A stretch of 38,544 nt of DNA from Streptomyces echinoruber (GTDB taxonomy: Bacteria; Actinomycetota; Actinomycetes; Streptomycetales; Streptomycetaceae). Below the pieces are notes generated by a model. That model was not told the origin of the DNA. It saw only the letters and a program-made list of their open reading frames with translations, and did not search any database. Positions 8,611 through 16,143 of this stretch are shown piece after piece (positions within the stretch are counted from its first letter, which is position 1; the number at the start of each line of letters is the position of its first letter). Location: positions 1 to 38,544 of the forward strand of contig NZ_BMWH01000043.1 in NCBI RefSeq assembly GCF_014651135.1, given 5' to 3'. A program made the translations under genes and the position numbers.

Positions 8611-9147
8611 TCAGACGTAGCGTCCCTCGAACCAGGCCCGCGCGGCGAGAGTGTGCAGCGGGAAGGCGAGCTCCTCGGGCCTGCGCAGCAGGTGCCGGCC
8701 CTCCGTCTCGTTCGTGGCGGCGAACGGCGGGAGGCCCTCGGCCGGGCGCTCGGGGAGCAGCCCGAAGAGCAGCAGGTGCCCGTCGGGCGAGCTCATCGCG
8801 TCGACGAGCCGCACGTCGCGGGCGGCGGCGTCGATGCCGGTCTCCTCCTTGAGTTCACGGACGACGGCCCGCCGCCAGTCCTCGCGGTCGTCGACGTACC
8901 CGCCCGGCAGGGCGACGCCCCCGCGCGCGGGGGCGACGGCGCGCGTGACGACGACCAGGCCGGTGCCCGTCGTGTCGTACACGGGCTGGAGGGCGACCGC
9001 CACCGGCAGCGGGTTGCGGTAGGCGACGGTGCCGCAGGCCGGGCAGGTGCGGGGCCAGCCGGAGACGCCCTGCCCGTAGGGAGCGCCGCAACTCGAGCAG
9101 TGGGAGCCCGGTATGGCGCCGGCGTTGGTGTGGTGGTTTTCGGACAC
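8611..9147 (-). CDS. Nudix hydrolase with N-terminal zinc ribbon
   Basis: A 178-aa protein that probably hydrolyses a nucleoside diphosphate linked to another group (NADH-pyrophosphatase-like or a sanitising role). Cys17/Cys20 (CSSC) and Cys35/Cys38 (CPAC) form a zinc ribbon, followed by a YRNP segment typical of NudC-like proteins. The Nudix box at about residues 83-105 is complete, with G-x5-E-x7-R-E-x2-E-E-x-G spacing, so it should bind metal and be active. The start is a GTG with no clear Shine-Dalgarno sequence, so its exact position is uncertain. It follows the VanX-like gene by 55 nt on the same strand and may be cotranscribed. The substrate cannot be read from sequence. Confidence 0.88.
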   Translation of the reverse strand: MSENHHTNAGAIPGSHCSSCGAPYGQGVSGWPRTCPACGTVAYRNPLPVAVALQPVYDTTGTGLVVVTRAVAPARGGVALPGGYVDDREDWRRAVVRELKEETGIDAAARDVRLVDAMSSPDGHLLLFGLLPERPAEGLPPFAATNETEGRHLLRRPEELAFPLHTLAARAWFEGRYV

Positions 9148-9202
9148 GCGGCGGACTGTAGCCGATCACCGGCGGGGCGTCTTCGGCGGGCGGCCGTCCG
9201 GC

Positions 9203-10138
9203 TCAGCGCCCGGTGGTGAGGGACTTGGTGGGGGACTTGGTGAGGGACTTGGTGAGGGACTTCCAGGAGACGGGGAAGTCGAAGTAGGTGTCCGGGTAGG
9301 GCTCGGGCCGGTACGTGTAGTGCCACCACTCCTCGGCCAGGTTGACGAAGCCGAGGCTTTCCAGGGTGTTCTTCAGCAGCAGCCGGTTGGCGCGCTGCCG
9401 GCCGTGGATGCGCGGGTCGAGGGTGTGGGCGAGGGGGTCGAAGCAGTCGAAACCGGTGCCCATGTCGACGGAGTTGTCGGGGAAGCGGCGGTCCTTGGGG
9501 GCGTAGCAGGGGACGAGGGGTTCGCCGGGGACGTACGGCCGGGTGGGGAGGGCCGGGAGCCGCACGAGGGTGAGGTCGACCGTGGAGCCGCGGCTGTGGC
9601 CGGACTTCTCCGCGATGTAGCCGTCCGCGAAGAGCCGGCTCTTGTCGACGTCCGGGTAGAACTCCCCCTTCATGGCCTGGTCGTCGAGGTCCTGCGCCCA
9701 GCGGACGAAGTGGTTCACGGCGCGCTGCGGCCGGTAGCAGTCGTACACCTTGAGGCTGTAGCCGCGGCGCAACAGTTTCGTCTGCGCCCGGTGCAGGGCC
9801 CGCGCGGCGGGCCGGGTGAGGATGCACAGGGGCTGTTCGTAGCCGTCTACGGGTCTGCCGACGAAGTTGTGCGGGGTGTGGTAGCGGATCTCCTGGATGA
9901 TCGTCGGGTCCACGGTGCTCAGGGCGACGAAGTCGGCCGGCGCCCCGGTTCCGGTCGTCGCCTGTGCGGTGGCGGGGGCGGGGGCGAGGACCGTGGTCAG
10001 CAGCGCGGCGAGCGCGGTGGCCAGGCCACGCAGTGCGGGGGCGAGGCCGCGCGGTGCGGGGGCGAGGCCGCGCGGTGCGGTGGCGAGGCCGCGCGGTGCG
10101 GTGGCGAGGCCGCGCGGTGCGGTGGCGAGTCGTGTCAT
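9203..10138 (-). CDS. secreted D-alanyl-D-alanine dipeptidase, VanX/M15D family
   Basis: Zinc peptidase that cleaves D-Ala-D-Ala dipeptide, here probably in peptidoglycan turnover outside the cell. Zinc ligands are His181 and Asp188 in SGHSRGSTVDL and His273 in EEWWHY, with Glu270 as catalytic base and an Arg in CYRPQRA. The ATG at 10138 has GGAG just upstream. The N-terminus is odd: a run of LATAPRG-type heptapeptides (residues 4-39) precedes a hydrophobic core and an AxA-type signal cleavage site (PATAQA, about residue 58). The C-terminus ends in four KSLT-like tetrapeptides. Both ends are encoded by tandem DNA repeats. The leader marks it as exported, unlike cytoplasmic VanX of the vancomycin cluster, and vanHA are absent. 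Confidence 0.88.
   Translation of the reverse strand: MTRLATAPRGLATAPRGLATAPRGLAPAPRGLAPALRGLATALAALLTTVLAPAPATAQATTGTGAPADFVALSTVDPTIIQEIRYHTPHNFVGRPVDGYEQPLCILTRPAARALHRAQTKLLRRGYSLKVYDCYRPQRAVNHFVRWAQDLDDQAMKGEFYPDVDKSRLFADGYIAEKSGHSRGSTVDLTLVRLPALPTRPYVPGEPLVPCYAPKDRRFPDNSVDMGTGFDCFDPLAHTLDPRIHGRQRANRLLLKNTLESLGFVNLAEEWWHYTYRPEPYPDTYFDFPVSWKSLTKSLTKSPTKSLTTGR
9218..9265. repeat. 12-bp tandem repeat, four copies
   Basis: Unit GAGGGACTTGGT at 9218, 9230 (one change), 9242 and 9254 (last three bases changed). It lies inside the 3' end of the VanX-like gene and encodes the KSLT/KSPT tetrapeptides. The unit is a multiple of three, so copy-number change keeps the frame. Confidence 0.9.
10020..10124. 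repeat. 21-bp tandem repeat, four copies plus one degenerate
   Basis: Near-identical 21-bp units start at 10041, 10062, 10083 and 10104 (core GCGAGGCCGCGCGGTGCGG), with a degenerate copy at 10020. They encode the LATAPRG heptapeptides in the n-region of the VanX-like signal peptide, in frame. They probably arose by slippage or unequal recombination. Confidence 0.92.
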
Positions 10139-10240
10139 GTCTCCTGCATGTAGCAGGAGTGCGGCCGCCGGGAAAGACGGCCCTGGTCCGGCGGCGCCGC
10201 GCGGACGTCCGCGGACGCGGGGGCGCGGTCCGGCATTTCG

Positions 10241-10272
10241 CACACAGAGTGATCAACGAGGAACTCTGTGTG
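10241..10272. promoter_or_regulatory. 10-bp inverted repeat, candidate operator
   Basis: CACACAGAGT (10241-10250) and ACTCTGTGTG (10263-10272) are perfect inverted arms around 12 nt. The site lies in the divergent gap between the VanX-like gene (start 10138) and the EAL/GGDEF gene (start 10325), where a regulator or an mRNA hairpin could act. There is no T run. I do not recognise a known operator consensus. Confidence 0.6.
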
Positions 10273-10324
10273 AACGCCTCATGAACTGCGCCTGGGTGGG
10301 CCGCCGCGGCGCCATCATGCTCCC

Positions 10325-11953
10325 GTGCGCTCCTGGACGGAAAGTCTGCGTTTCGTGTTCCAGCCCGTGGTCAACCTGACGACCTTCGGGGTCGCGGCGC
10401 TCGAGATACTCGCCCGGCCGGAGACCGGCGACGTCCTGGGCGAGGCCCGCCGCGATCCGGAACTGGACGGCCGGCTCGCCGCCCTCGCCCTGCGGGCGGC
10501 GGCCCGCCGGGAGACGCTGCTGCCGCTGCACGTCAATGTCTTCGCCGGCACGCTCGCCGACCTCGGCGGCCTGGCCCCGCTGCACGACGCCGTGCGGGCG
10601 GCCGGGCGGCTGCCGTGGGAGGTCACCGTCGACATCGGGCCGCCGTTCACGCATGTCCCGCAGCGGGCGCTGCTGGACGCGGTGGCCGTGCTGCGCGGGC
10701 AGGGCTTCCGCATCAGCGCGGACGGCGTCGGGGACGGGGACGCTCCGCTGCGGCTGCTGACGGACCTCGCGCCGGACGTGGTGAAGCTGGACGCGTCGCT
10801 GCTGAGCCGTCCGGCGGCCGTGCGGGCGATGCGGACGCTGTGCGAGCAGCTGGGCGCGCTGCTGGCCGTGGAGGGGGTGGAAACCGAACGGCAGTGCGCG
10901 GCCGCGGTGTCGGCCGGGGCGCAACTGGCGCAGGGCGAACTGTTCGCGCCGCCGTCCCGGCTGCCGGTGGTGGACGTCTACGTGCCGCCCCGCACCCCCG
11001 GCGTCGTGCCGCCGCCCCGGTCGGGGCCGTCGGTGCGCGAGTTCCTGCGGCCGGCGGCGGTGCTTCCCATGACCGCGTCCGCCGCGCAGGTGCGGGCCCT
11101 GCTGACCTCGTCACCGGACGTGTCCGGAGTGCTGCTGGTGGACGGGGCCGGGGTACCGGTGCGGTCGGTGCACCGCTCGCGGTTCCTGCTGTCGCTGTCC
11201 GGGCGGTACGGCCACGCGCTCTACGCCGACCGCCCCGCGGCCAGGCTGGGCGATCCGCCGCGCACGGTGGACGTCGACGCCACCGCCTGGCAGGTGCTGG
11301 ACGTGGTGGCGGTCGGCGACCGGGACCGCACGTCCGACGACGTGGCGGTGGTGGACCACCACGGGCGGTGCGTGGGCGTGGTCCGGCTCGCCGACCTCGT
11401 ACGGGCCCTGGCCGAGACGCGGGTCGAGGAAGCGGCGGGGCTGAACCCCCTGACCCGGCTGCCCGGCTCCGACGCGATCACCGGCGAGGTGGACCGGCGG
11501 ATCGCCGCCGGGCGGCTCTTCGCGCTGAGCTGGCTGGACATCGACCACTTCAAGCAGGTCAACGACGGTGCCGGGTTCGCCGCGGGCGACGAGCTGATCC
11601 GGGCCGTGGGGCGCGCGCTGCAGCAGGCGGCGCACGGGGCGACGCGGGTGGGGCACATCGGCGGCGACGACTTCCTCGTGCTCGCCGAGCCCGGAAGTCT
11701 CGAACCGCTCGCGGCACGCGTCCTCGACGCGCCCTGGTCGGCGGGCGGGCTGCCGGTCACGCTGTCGCTGGCCACCGTCGTGTGCGCCCCGGGCAGCGTG
11801 GCCGACCACCGGCAGGCCGCCGCGTGCCTGGCGCCGCTGAAGAAGGCGGCGAAGGCGCTGCGCGGGGGCAGTTGGGTGCTCGGGCACGCGGGGCTGCCCG
11901 GGCACGAGATCCGGCGCGGCGGCTCGAGGGCCACGACGGTGCGGGCGGGCTGA
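10325..11953 (+). CDS. EAL-(CBS-like)-GGDEF protein, probably c-di-GMP sensing or degenerate
   Basis: A 542-aa protein with an N-terminal EAL domain (about 8-225), a middle region (about 235-370) that resembles a CBS pair, and a C-terminal GGDEF domain (about 375-520). Such domains hydrolyse or make cyclic di-GMP, which controls development in Streptomyces. Both active sites are non-canonical: EAL reads EIL (Glu27 kept), the usual DDFG loop reads DGVG (Asp133, Gly134), and GGDEF reads GGDDF (446-450) with no RxxD inhibitory site at the usual distance. The lysine in VVKLD and the AVEGVET loop remain. No membrane segments, so it is cytoplasmic. GTG start without an obvious Shine-Dalgarno; the domain begins about residue 8, leaving little room for a later start. 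Confidence 0.88.
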   Translation: MRSWTESLRFVFQPVVNLTTFGVAALEILARPETGDVLGEARRDPELDGRLAALALRAAARRETLLPLHVNVFAGTLADLGGLAPLHDAVRAAGRLPWEVTVDIGPPFTHVPQRALLDAVAVLRGQGFRISADGVGDGDAPLRLLTDLAPDVVKLDASLLSRPAAVRAMRTLCEQLGALLAVEGVETERQCAAAVSAGAQLAQGELFAPPSRLPVVDVYVPPRTPGVVPPPRSGPSVREFLRPAAVLPMTASAAQVRALLTSSPDVSGVLLVDGAGVPVRSVHRSRFLLSLSGRYGHALYADRPAARLGDPPRTVDVDATAWQVLDVVAVGDRDRTSDDVAVVDHHGRCVGVVRLADLVRALAETRVEEAAGLNPLTRLPGSDAITGEVDRRIAAGRLFALSWLDIDHFKQVNDGAGFAAGDELIRAVGRALQQAAHGATRVGHIGGDDFLVLAEPGSLEPLAARVLDAPWSAGGLPVTLSLATVVCAPGSVADHRQAAACLAPLKKAAKALRGGSWVLGHAGLPGHEIRRGGSRATTVRAG

Positions 11954-12078
11954 CGGCCGGTGGGGGGGCGCCGCCGTGACGGTACGCCGGATGCGGTACG
12001 CCGGATGCGGTGGGGCGTGCGGCCGCCGGGTGGCGCCGGCCGCCGGGACGGGCGGTTTTCCGGGCGGTGTTCATGCAG

Positions 12079-12128
12079 GCGGTGTTCTGCGCTGTTCTTC
12101 CGGGCGGTGTTCTGCGCTGTTCTTCCGG
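12079..12128. repeat. 25-bp direct repeat, two copies
   Basis: A 25-bp unit beginning GCGGTGTTCTGCGCTG occurs perfectly at 12079-12103 and 12104-12128 in the gene-free region before glpK. Confidence 0.85.
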
Positions 12129-12650
12129 CGGCGCCCCGCCCCGCCGGGCGGCGCCGTTGCCGTCGGCGGCCTTGACGCCCCCCGGGTGCCGGGGAAGACT
12201 GCCGGTGACAGTCGGCATCGTCGTATATTCCGGGCGTAACCGGGCGAGGACCCGGCCGGGTCGGCGCGAGGTGCGGCCCGCCGTCGGGGCCGGCCGCGCC
12301 GGCACGCCCGTCACGGGCGCCGGGCCGGGCGCGGAAGGATGCCGCCCTCGGCCGGCGTCGCCAGGAGACACGCAGTCCTGCAGGGAGACCGGGGTGCGCC
12401 CCGGCGCGGGCCCGGGAGCCGCCATGGGCAACGGCAACGCTCTGCGCCGCAGGGGCGCGCGCGGCCGGCGTTCCCCGCCGCACCGCGGATCCGGGGTCCG
12501 GTCACGGGCCGGGGCGCGAAGATCGCCGCGACGGCCGGGCCGGGACTGCCTATCCTGGCCTTCGGGCTGACGAACGGACGGAAGACGTCCGCGGCGGCCC
12601 CATGGACACCCCGTCCACCGTCGCGCGGCCCGGTCCGCGCGACACGCACA

Positions 12651-12690
12651 GCGGCATACAGCGGCATACAGCGGCATACAGCGGCACAAC
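12651..12690. repeat. 10-bp tandem repeat, three perfect copies plus one partial
   Basis: GCGGCATACA occurs at 12651, 12661 and 12671, followed by the changed copy GCGGCACAAC at 12681. It lies in non-coding DNA upstream of glpK. Confidence 0.88.
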
Positions 12691-12928
12691 GACACGACCG
12701 CACAACGGCACGGCGGCACAACGCTCGTGGAGCCGGCGCACCGACGGCCCACCGGCCGGGCGGGTGGACCACCCACAGCACACCGAGGACGCACCGGCCC
12801 GGCGGCCGGCGTCACCAGGCGGCCTTGCGACCGCAGTCATCCGTTCCCTCAGTCATCCGTCCCCGCAGTCACCCGTCCCCGCAGTCTTCTGTCCCCAGCG
12901 ACCCGTCCCCAGCGACCAAGGGGGAGCC

Positions 12929-14449
12929 ATGACGGACACCGCCGAGAAGTACGTCGCCGCGATCGACCAGGGCACCACGTCGAGCCGCTGCATCATCTTC
13001 GACCACAACGGCGCGATCGTCGCCGTCGACCAGCGCGAGCACCGCCAGATCTTCCCCAAGCCCGGCTGGGTGGAGCACGACGCCACCGAGATCTGGTCCC
13101 GGGTGCAGGCCGTGGTGGCGGGCGCGCTCGCCAAGGCCGGTCTGCGCGCCGGCCAGCTCAGCGCGCTGGGCATCACCAACCAGCGTGAGACGACGGTGCT
13201 CTGGGACCGGGCCACGGGCAAGCCGGTGCACAACGCCATCGTCTGGCAGGACACCCGCACCGCCTCCCTGTGCCGGGAACTGGGCGGCAGCGACGGGCAG
13301 GACCGGTTCCGCGAGCCGACCGGGCTGCCGCTGGCCAGTTACTTCTCCGGGCCCAAGGCGGCCTGGCTGCTGGACAACGTGCCCGGGTTGCGGGCCCGCG
13401 CCGAACGCGGCGAGATCGCCTTCGGCACGATCGACTCCTGGCTGATCTGGAACCTCACCGGCGGCACCGACGGCGGGCGGCACGTCACCGACGTGACCAA
13501 CGCGGGCCGGACCATGCTGATGAACCTGCACACCCTGGAGTGGGACTCCTCGATCCTCTCCGCGATGAACGTCCCCGAGGCGATCCTGCCCGAGATCAGA
13601 TCCTCCGCCGAGGTGTACGGCACCGCGGTCGGCCAACTCGCCGGCGTACCGGTGGCCTCCGCCCTGGGCGACCAGCACGCGGCGGTGTTCGGGCAGGCCT
13701 GCTACGAGGCGGGCACCGCGAAGAACACCTACGGCACGGGCAGTTTCCTGCTGCTCAACACCGGCAACCGGCCGGTGCCGTCGAAGAGCGGCCTGCTGAC
13801 GACGATGGGCTACAAGATCGGCGACGAGGCCCCGGTGTACTGCCTGGAGGGGTCCATCGCCATCACGGGCGCCCTGGTGCAGTGGTTCCGCGACCAGCTC
13901 GGCATCATCCGCACCGCGGACGAGATCGAGCCGCTGGCGGCGAGCGTCGAGGACAACGGCGGCGCGTACATCGTGCCGGCGTTCTCCGGCCTGTTCGCGC
14001 CCTACTGGCGCTCCGACGCGCGCGGCGTGGTCACGGGCCTGACCCGCTACGTCACCAAGGCGCACCTCGCGCGGGCGGTGCTGGAGGCGACCAGCTGGCA
14101 GACGCGTGAGGTCGTCGACGCCATGTACCAGGACTCCGGGGTGCACATCACCGCCCTGAAGGTGGACGGCGGCATGACCAAGAACAACCTGCTCATGCAG
14201 CACCAGTCGGACGTGCTCGGCGTGCCGGTGATCCGGCCGAAGGTCTCCGAGACGACCTGCCTGGGCGCGGCGTACGCGGCCGGGCTCGCCACCGGGGTGT
14301 GGAACGGCCTGGACGAGCTCGAGGCGCACTGGCAGAAGGACGTGGAGTGGACCCCGGCCATGGAGGACGCGGTGCGCGACCGGGAGTACCACAACTGGAA
14401 GAAGGCCGTGGAGCGCAGCTTCGGCTGGGTGGAGGACGCGGAAGGCTAG
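12929..14449 (+). CDS. glpK: glycerol kinase
   Basis: Phosphorylates glycerol to sn-glycerol 3-phosphate with ATP in the cytoplasm. The 506-aa length and motifs are those of the FGGY family: AIDQGTTSSRC at the N-terminus, ITNQRETTVLWD, the GSFLLLNTG phosphate loop region, the FSGLFAPYW motif and the C-terminal DGGMTKNNLLMQ signature. The start is the ATG at 12929 with AGGGGGAG 2 nt upstream; the ATG at 12602 in the same frame would add an implausible repeat-encoded leader. No glycerol facilitator or glycerol-3-phosphate dehydrogenase is adjacent, so this is a stand-alone copy. A very strong hairpin follows the gene. Confidence 0.96.
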   Translation: MTDTAEKYVAAIDQGTTSSRCIIFDHNGAIVAVDQREHRQIFPKPGWVEHDATEIWSRVQAVVAGALAKAGLRAGQLSALGITNQRETTVLWDRATGKPVHNAIVWQDTRTASLCRELGGSDGQDRFREPTGLPLASYFSGPKAAWLLDNVPGLRARAERGEIAFGTIDSWLIWNLTGGTDGGRHVTDVTNAGRTMLMNLHTLEWDSSILSAMNVPEAILPEIRSSAEVYGTAVGQLAGVPVASALGDQHAAVFGQACYEAGTAKNTYGTGSFLLLNTGNRPVPSKSGLLTTMGYKIGDEAPVYCLEGSIAITGALVQWFRDQLGIIRTADEIEPLAASVEDNGGAYIVPAFSGLFAPYWRSDARGVVTGLTRYVTKAHLARAVLEATSWQTREVVDAMYQDSGVHITALKVDGGMTKNNLLMQHQSDVLGVPVIRPKVSETTCLGAAYAAGLATGVWNGLDELEAHWQKDVEWTPAMEDAVRDREYHNWKKAVERSFGWVEDAEG

Positions 14450-14489
14450 GCGCCGGGGCGCCGGGTCCGGCGGACGCCCGTCGGCGGCC

Positions 14490-14546
14490 GGGCACCCGGG
14501 CATGCGCGCGCGGCCCTCCGCCTGCCGCGCGCGTGCCCGGGTGCCC
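14490..14546. terminator. long GC-rich hairpin between glpK and cvnD
   Basis: Thirteen base pairs (14490-14502 with 14534-14546) plus ten (14505-14514 with 14524-14533), separated by a 2-nt bulge, with a 9-nt loop. It starts 41 nt after the glpK stop. There is no T run, as is common for actinobacterial terminators; it may serve both convergent genes. A 25-26 bp direct repeat (two copies, about 14547-14600) lies between it and the cvnD stop. Confidence 0.75.
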
Positions 14547-14603
14547 GCGGTGTCCACGTGCCCACAGTGCGCGCGGTGTCCAAGTGCCCGCAGTGCGCGG
14601 GGG

Positions 14604-15215
14604 TCAGGTGGTGACGGCCGGGCGGGCCGGGCGGCGAGCGGCGCGGGTCATCGCGTGTTCGACGACCCCGACGAGGACCTCCTTGACCGACTCCCGGTCC
14701 CGCGCGTCGCACAGCAGGAGGGGGACGTGGTCGTCGAGATCGAGGGCCCGGCGGATGTCCTCCACCGGGTACCGGGCGGCGCCGTCGAAGCAGTTGACGC
14801 CGACGAGGAAGGGGATGTCGCGCCGCTCGAAGTAGTCGACGGCGGCGAAGCAGTCCTCCAGGCGGCGGGTGTCGACGAGGACGACCGCGCCCAGCGCGCC
14901 CTCGGCGAGTTCGTCCCACATGAACCAGAACCGCTCCTGCCCGGGCGTTCCGAACAAGTACAGCACCAGGTCCTCGCGCAGCGTGATGCGCCCGAAGTCC
15001 ATCGCCACGGTGGTGGTCCGCTTGCCCTCCACGCCGCGCAGGTCGTCCACCGGGCGTCCCGCCTCGGTGAGCAGCTCCTCCGTGCGCAGCGGCCTGATCT
15101 CGCTGACCGCACCGACGAAGGTCGTCTTGCCCACGCCGAAGCCGCCGGCCACCAGGATCTTGAGCGTGACCGGCTCGGCCGGCGGCCTGCCGCGCTCGGA
15201 ACGCCCGAGGATCAT
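14604..15215 (-). CDS. cvnD: conservon GTPase-like ATP/GTP-binding protein CvnD
   Basis: Small Ras/MglA-like GTPase that is the last member of an actinobacterial conservon, thought to act with CvnA-C as a membrane-associated switch. The 203-aa protein shows the P-loop GGFGVGKTT (Lys30), the switch II GTPGQERF motif and VNCFD in place of the usual NKxD base-specificity motif, which is normal in this family. The ATG at 15215 is preceded by AGGAG at 9 nt. It is last in the operon cvnA-B-C-D on the minus strand, with an 88-nt gap after cvnC that contains a 9-bp repeat. Which conservon number this is cannot be told here. Confidence 0.93.
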   Translation of the reverse strand: MILGRSERGRPPAEPVTLKILVAGGFGVGKTTFVGAVSEIRPLRTEELLTEAGRPVDDLRGVEGKRTTTVAMDFGRITLREDLVLYLFGTPGQERFWFMWDELAEGALGAVVLVDTRRLEDCFAAVDYFERRDIPFLVGVNCFDGAARYPVEDIRRALDLDDHVPLLLCDARDRESVKEVLVGVVEHAMTRAARRPARPAVTT

Positions 15216-15229
15216 CGGTGAGTTCTCCT

Positions 15230-15265
15230 GATCGATGAGATCGATGAGATCGATGAGATCGATGA
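15230..15265. repeat. 9-bp tandem repeat, four perfect copies
   Basis: GATCGATGA is repeated four times without error between the cvnC stop and the cvnD ribosome binding site. Each copy contains the palindrome ATCGAT. Confidence 0.92.
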
Positions 15266-15303
15266 GTCGGTGGAGCCGGGGCTCCGGGGGTCGCCCGCCG
15301 TGC

Positions 15304-15699
15304 TCACAGCGCCCTCAGGCCGTTGATCACGTCGCGCAGGATACTTTCGTCCGGCAGCTCGGCCGGCGGCACCGGGCGGGTCACATGGACCAGTTCCCCG
15401 TCCACGAGATCCCCGACGAGCACCCGGACGACCCCGAGCGGAAGGTCGAGTTCGGCGGCGAGTTCCGCGACCGACCGGGGGGTGTCGCGGCACAGTTCGA
15501 CGATCCGCACGTGTTCCGGCGACAGCGTCTGGTCGGCCTCCGGGTCCGCCACGTGCGGTTCGGTGAGGACCACCGCGATCACATCGAGGCGGTGCTGGGC
15601 CGCGTGGCTGGTGCGGCCGCGCGTCATGGCGTACGGCCGGACCACCGGCCCGGCCTCGTCGTCGAACCAGTGGTCTCTCGGCTGCCCGTCTCCGCTCAT
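15304..15699 (-). CDS. cvnC: conservon DUF742 protein CvnC
   Basis: A 131-aa DUF742 protein, third member of the conservon. A basic N-terminal stretch with VVRPYAMTRGR is followed by a winged-helix-like region (SPEHVRIVELC ... SVAELAAELDLPLGVVRVLVGDL) and the typical ending RDVINGLRAL. Such proteins bind partner CvnB/CvnD proteins; DNA binding has not been shown to my knowledge. Start ATG at 15699, 9 nt after the cvnB stop. Confidence 0.92.
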   Translation of the reverse strand: MSGDGQPRDHWFDDEAGPVVRPYAMTRGRTSHAAQHRLDVIAVVLTEPHVADPEADQTLSPEHVRIVELCRDTPRSVAELAAELDLPLGVVRVLVGDLVDGELVHVTRPVPPAELPDESILRDVINGLRAL

Positions 15700-15708
15700 A
15701 CCCTGTCA

Positions 15709-16143
15709 CTACCCGCCTGCGGGCAGGTCGGTGCGCGGAGCGGTGCCCAGGTGCACGCCGACACGCTTGACCAGGAGGGTCATCTCGTAGGCGACCTGTC
15801 CCAGGTCCGCGTCGGCGTCCGCGAGGACGGCGAGACAGCTGCCGTCGCCGGCGGCCGTGACGAACAGGATGGCGTCGTCGAGTTCGACGACCGTCTGCCG
15901 GACGCTGCCCGCCTCGAAGTGCCGGCCCACGCCCTTGGCGAGGCTGTGGAACCCGGAGGCCACGGCGGCCAGGTGCTCGCTGTCCTCCCGGGTCAGGTCC
16001 TGGGACGCCCCGGTGGGCAGGCCGTCACTGGAGAGCACGATGGCCTTGCGGATGCTGGCGACCCGGCCCACGAGGTCGTCGAGGAGCCAGTTGAGCTCGC
16101 CGTTGGTGGCCGCGGCCCGGCCGGTCGTCTTCGGTGCGGTCAT
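15709..16143 (-). CDS. cvnB: conservon roadblock/LC7 protein CvnB
   Basis: A 144-aa roadblock/LC7-fold protein, expected to dimerise and to regulate the GTPase CvnD in the manner of MglB and MglA. Characteristic segments are ELNWLLDDLVGRVASIRKAIVLSSDGLP near the N-terminus (the first 19 of those residues form the amphipathic helix) and DDAILFVTAAGDGSCLAVL. The ATG overlaps the cvnA stop as ATGA, indicating translational coupling. Confidence 0.94.
   Translation of the reverse strand: MTAPKTTGRAAATNGELNWLLDDLVGRVASIRKAIVLSSDGLPTGASQDLTREDSEHLAAVASGFHSLAKGVGRHFEAGSVRQTVVELDDAILFVTAAGDGSCLAVLADADADLGQVAYEMTLLVKRVGVHLGTAPRTDLPAGG

Larger units (their letters stand above)
11954..12928. other. gene-free, repeat-rich region upstream of glpK
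   Basis: No credible gene in 975 bp; open frames here have proline/arginine-rich, low-complexity translations and no family resemblance. It holds several short tandem repeats: 14 bp x2 (11981-12008), 25 bp x2 (12079-12128), 10 bp x3-4 (12651-12690) and a loose 15-16 bp CAGTCATCCGTCCCCG series (12834-12916) reaching almost to the glpK ribosome binding site. Candidate -10 hexamers are TATATT (about 12228) and TATCCT (about 12550), but neither has a convincing -35. No glycerol regulator gene is next to glpK here. Confidence 0.7.

Noticed and set aside
9203..10138. Vancomycin resistance gene vanX
   Set aside because: The product has an export signal and there are no vanH, vanA, vanR or vanS genes nearby; a cell-wall turnover role is more likely.
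12010..12570. 186-codon plus-strand frame upstream of glpK
   Set aside because: No RBS, repeat-derived low-complexity sequence and no recognisable domain.
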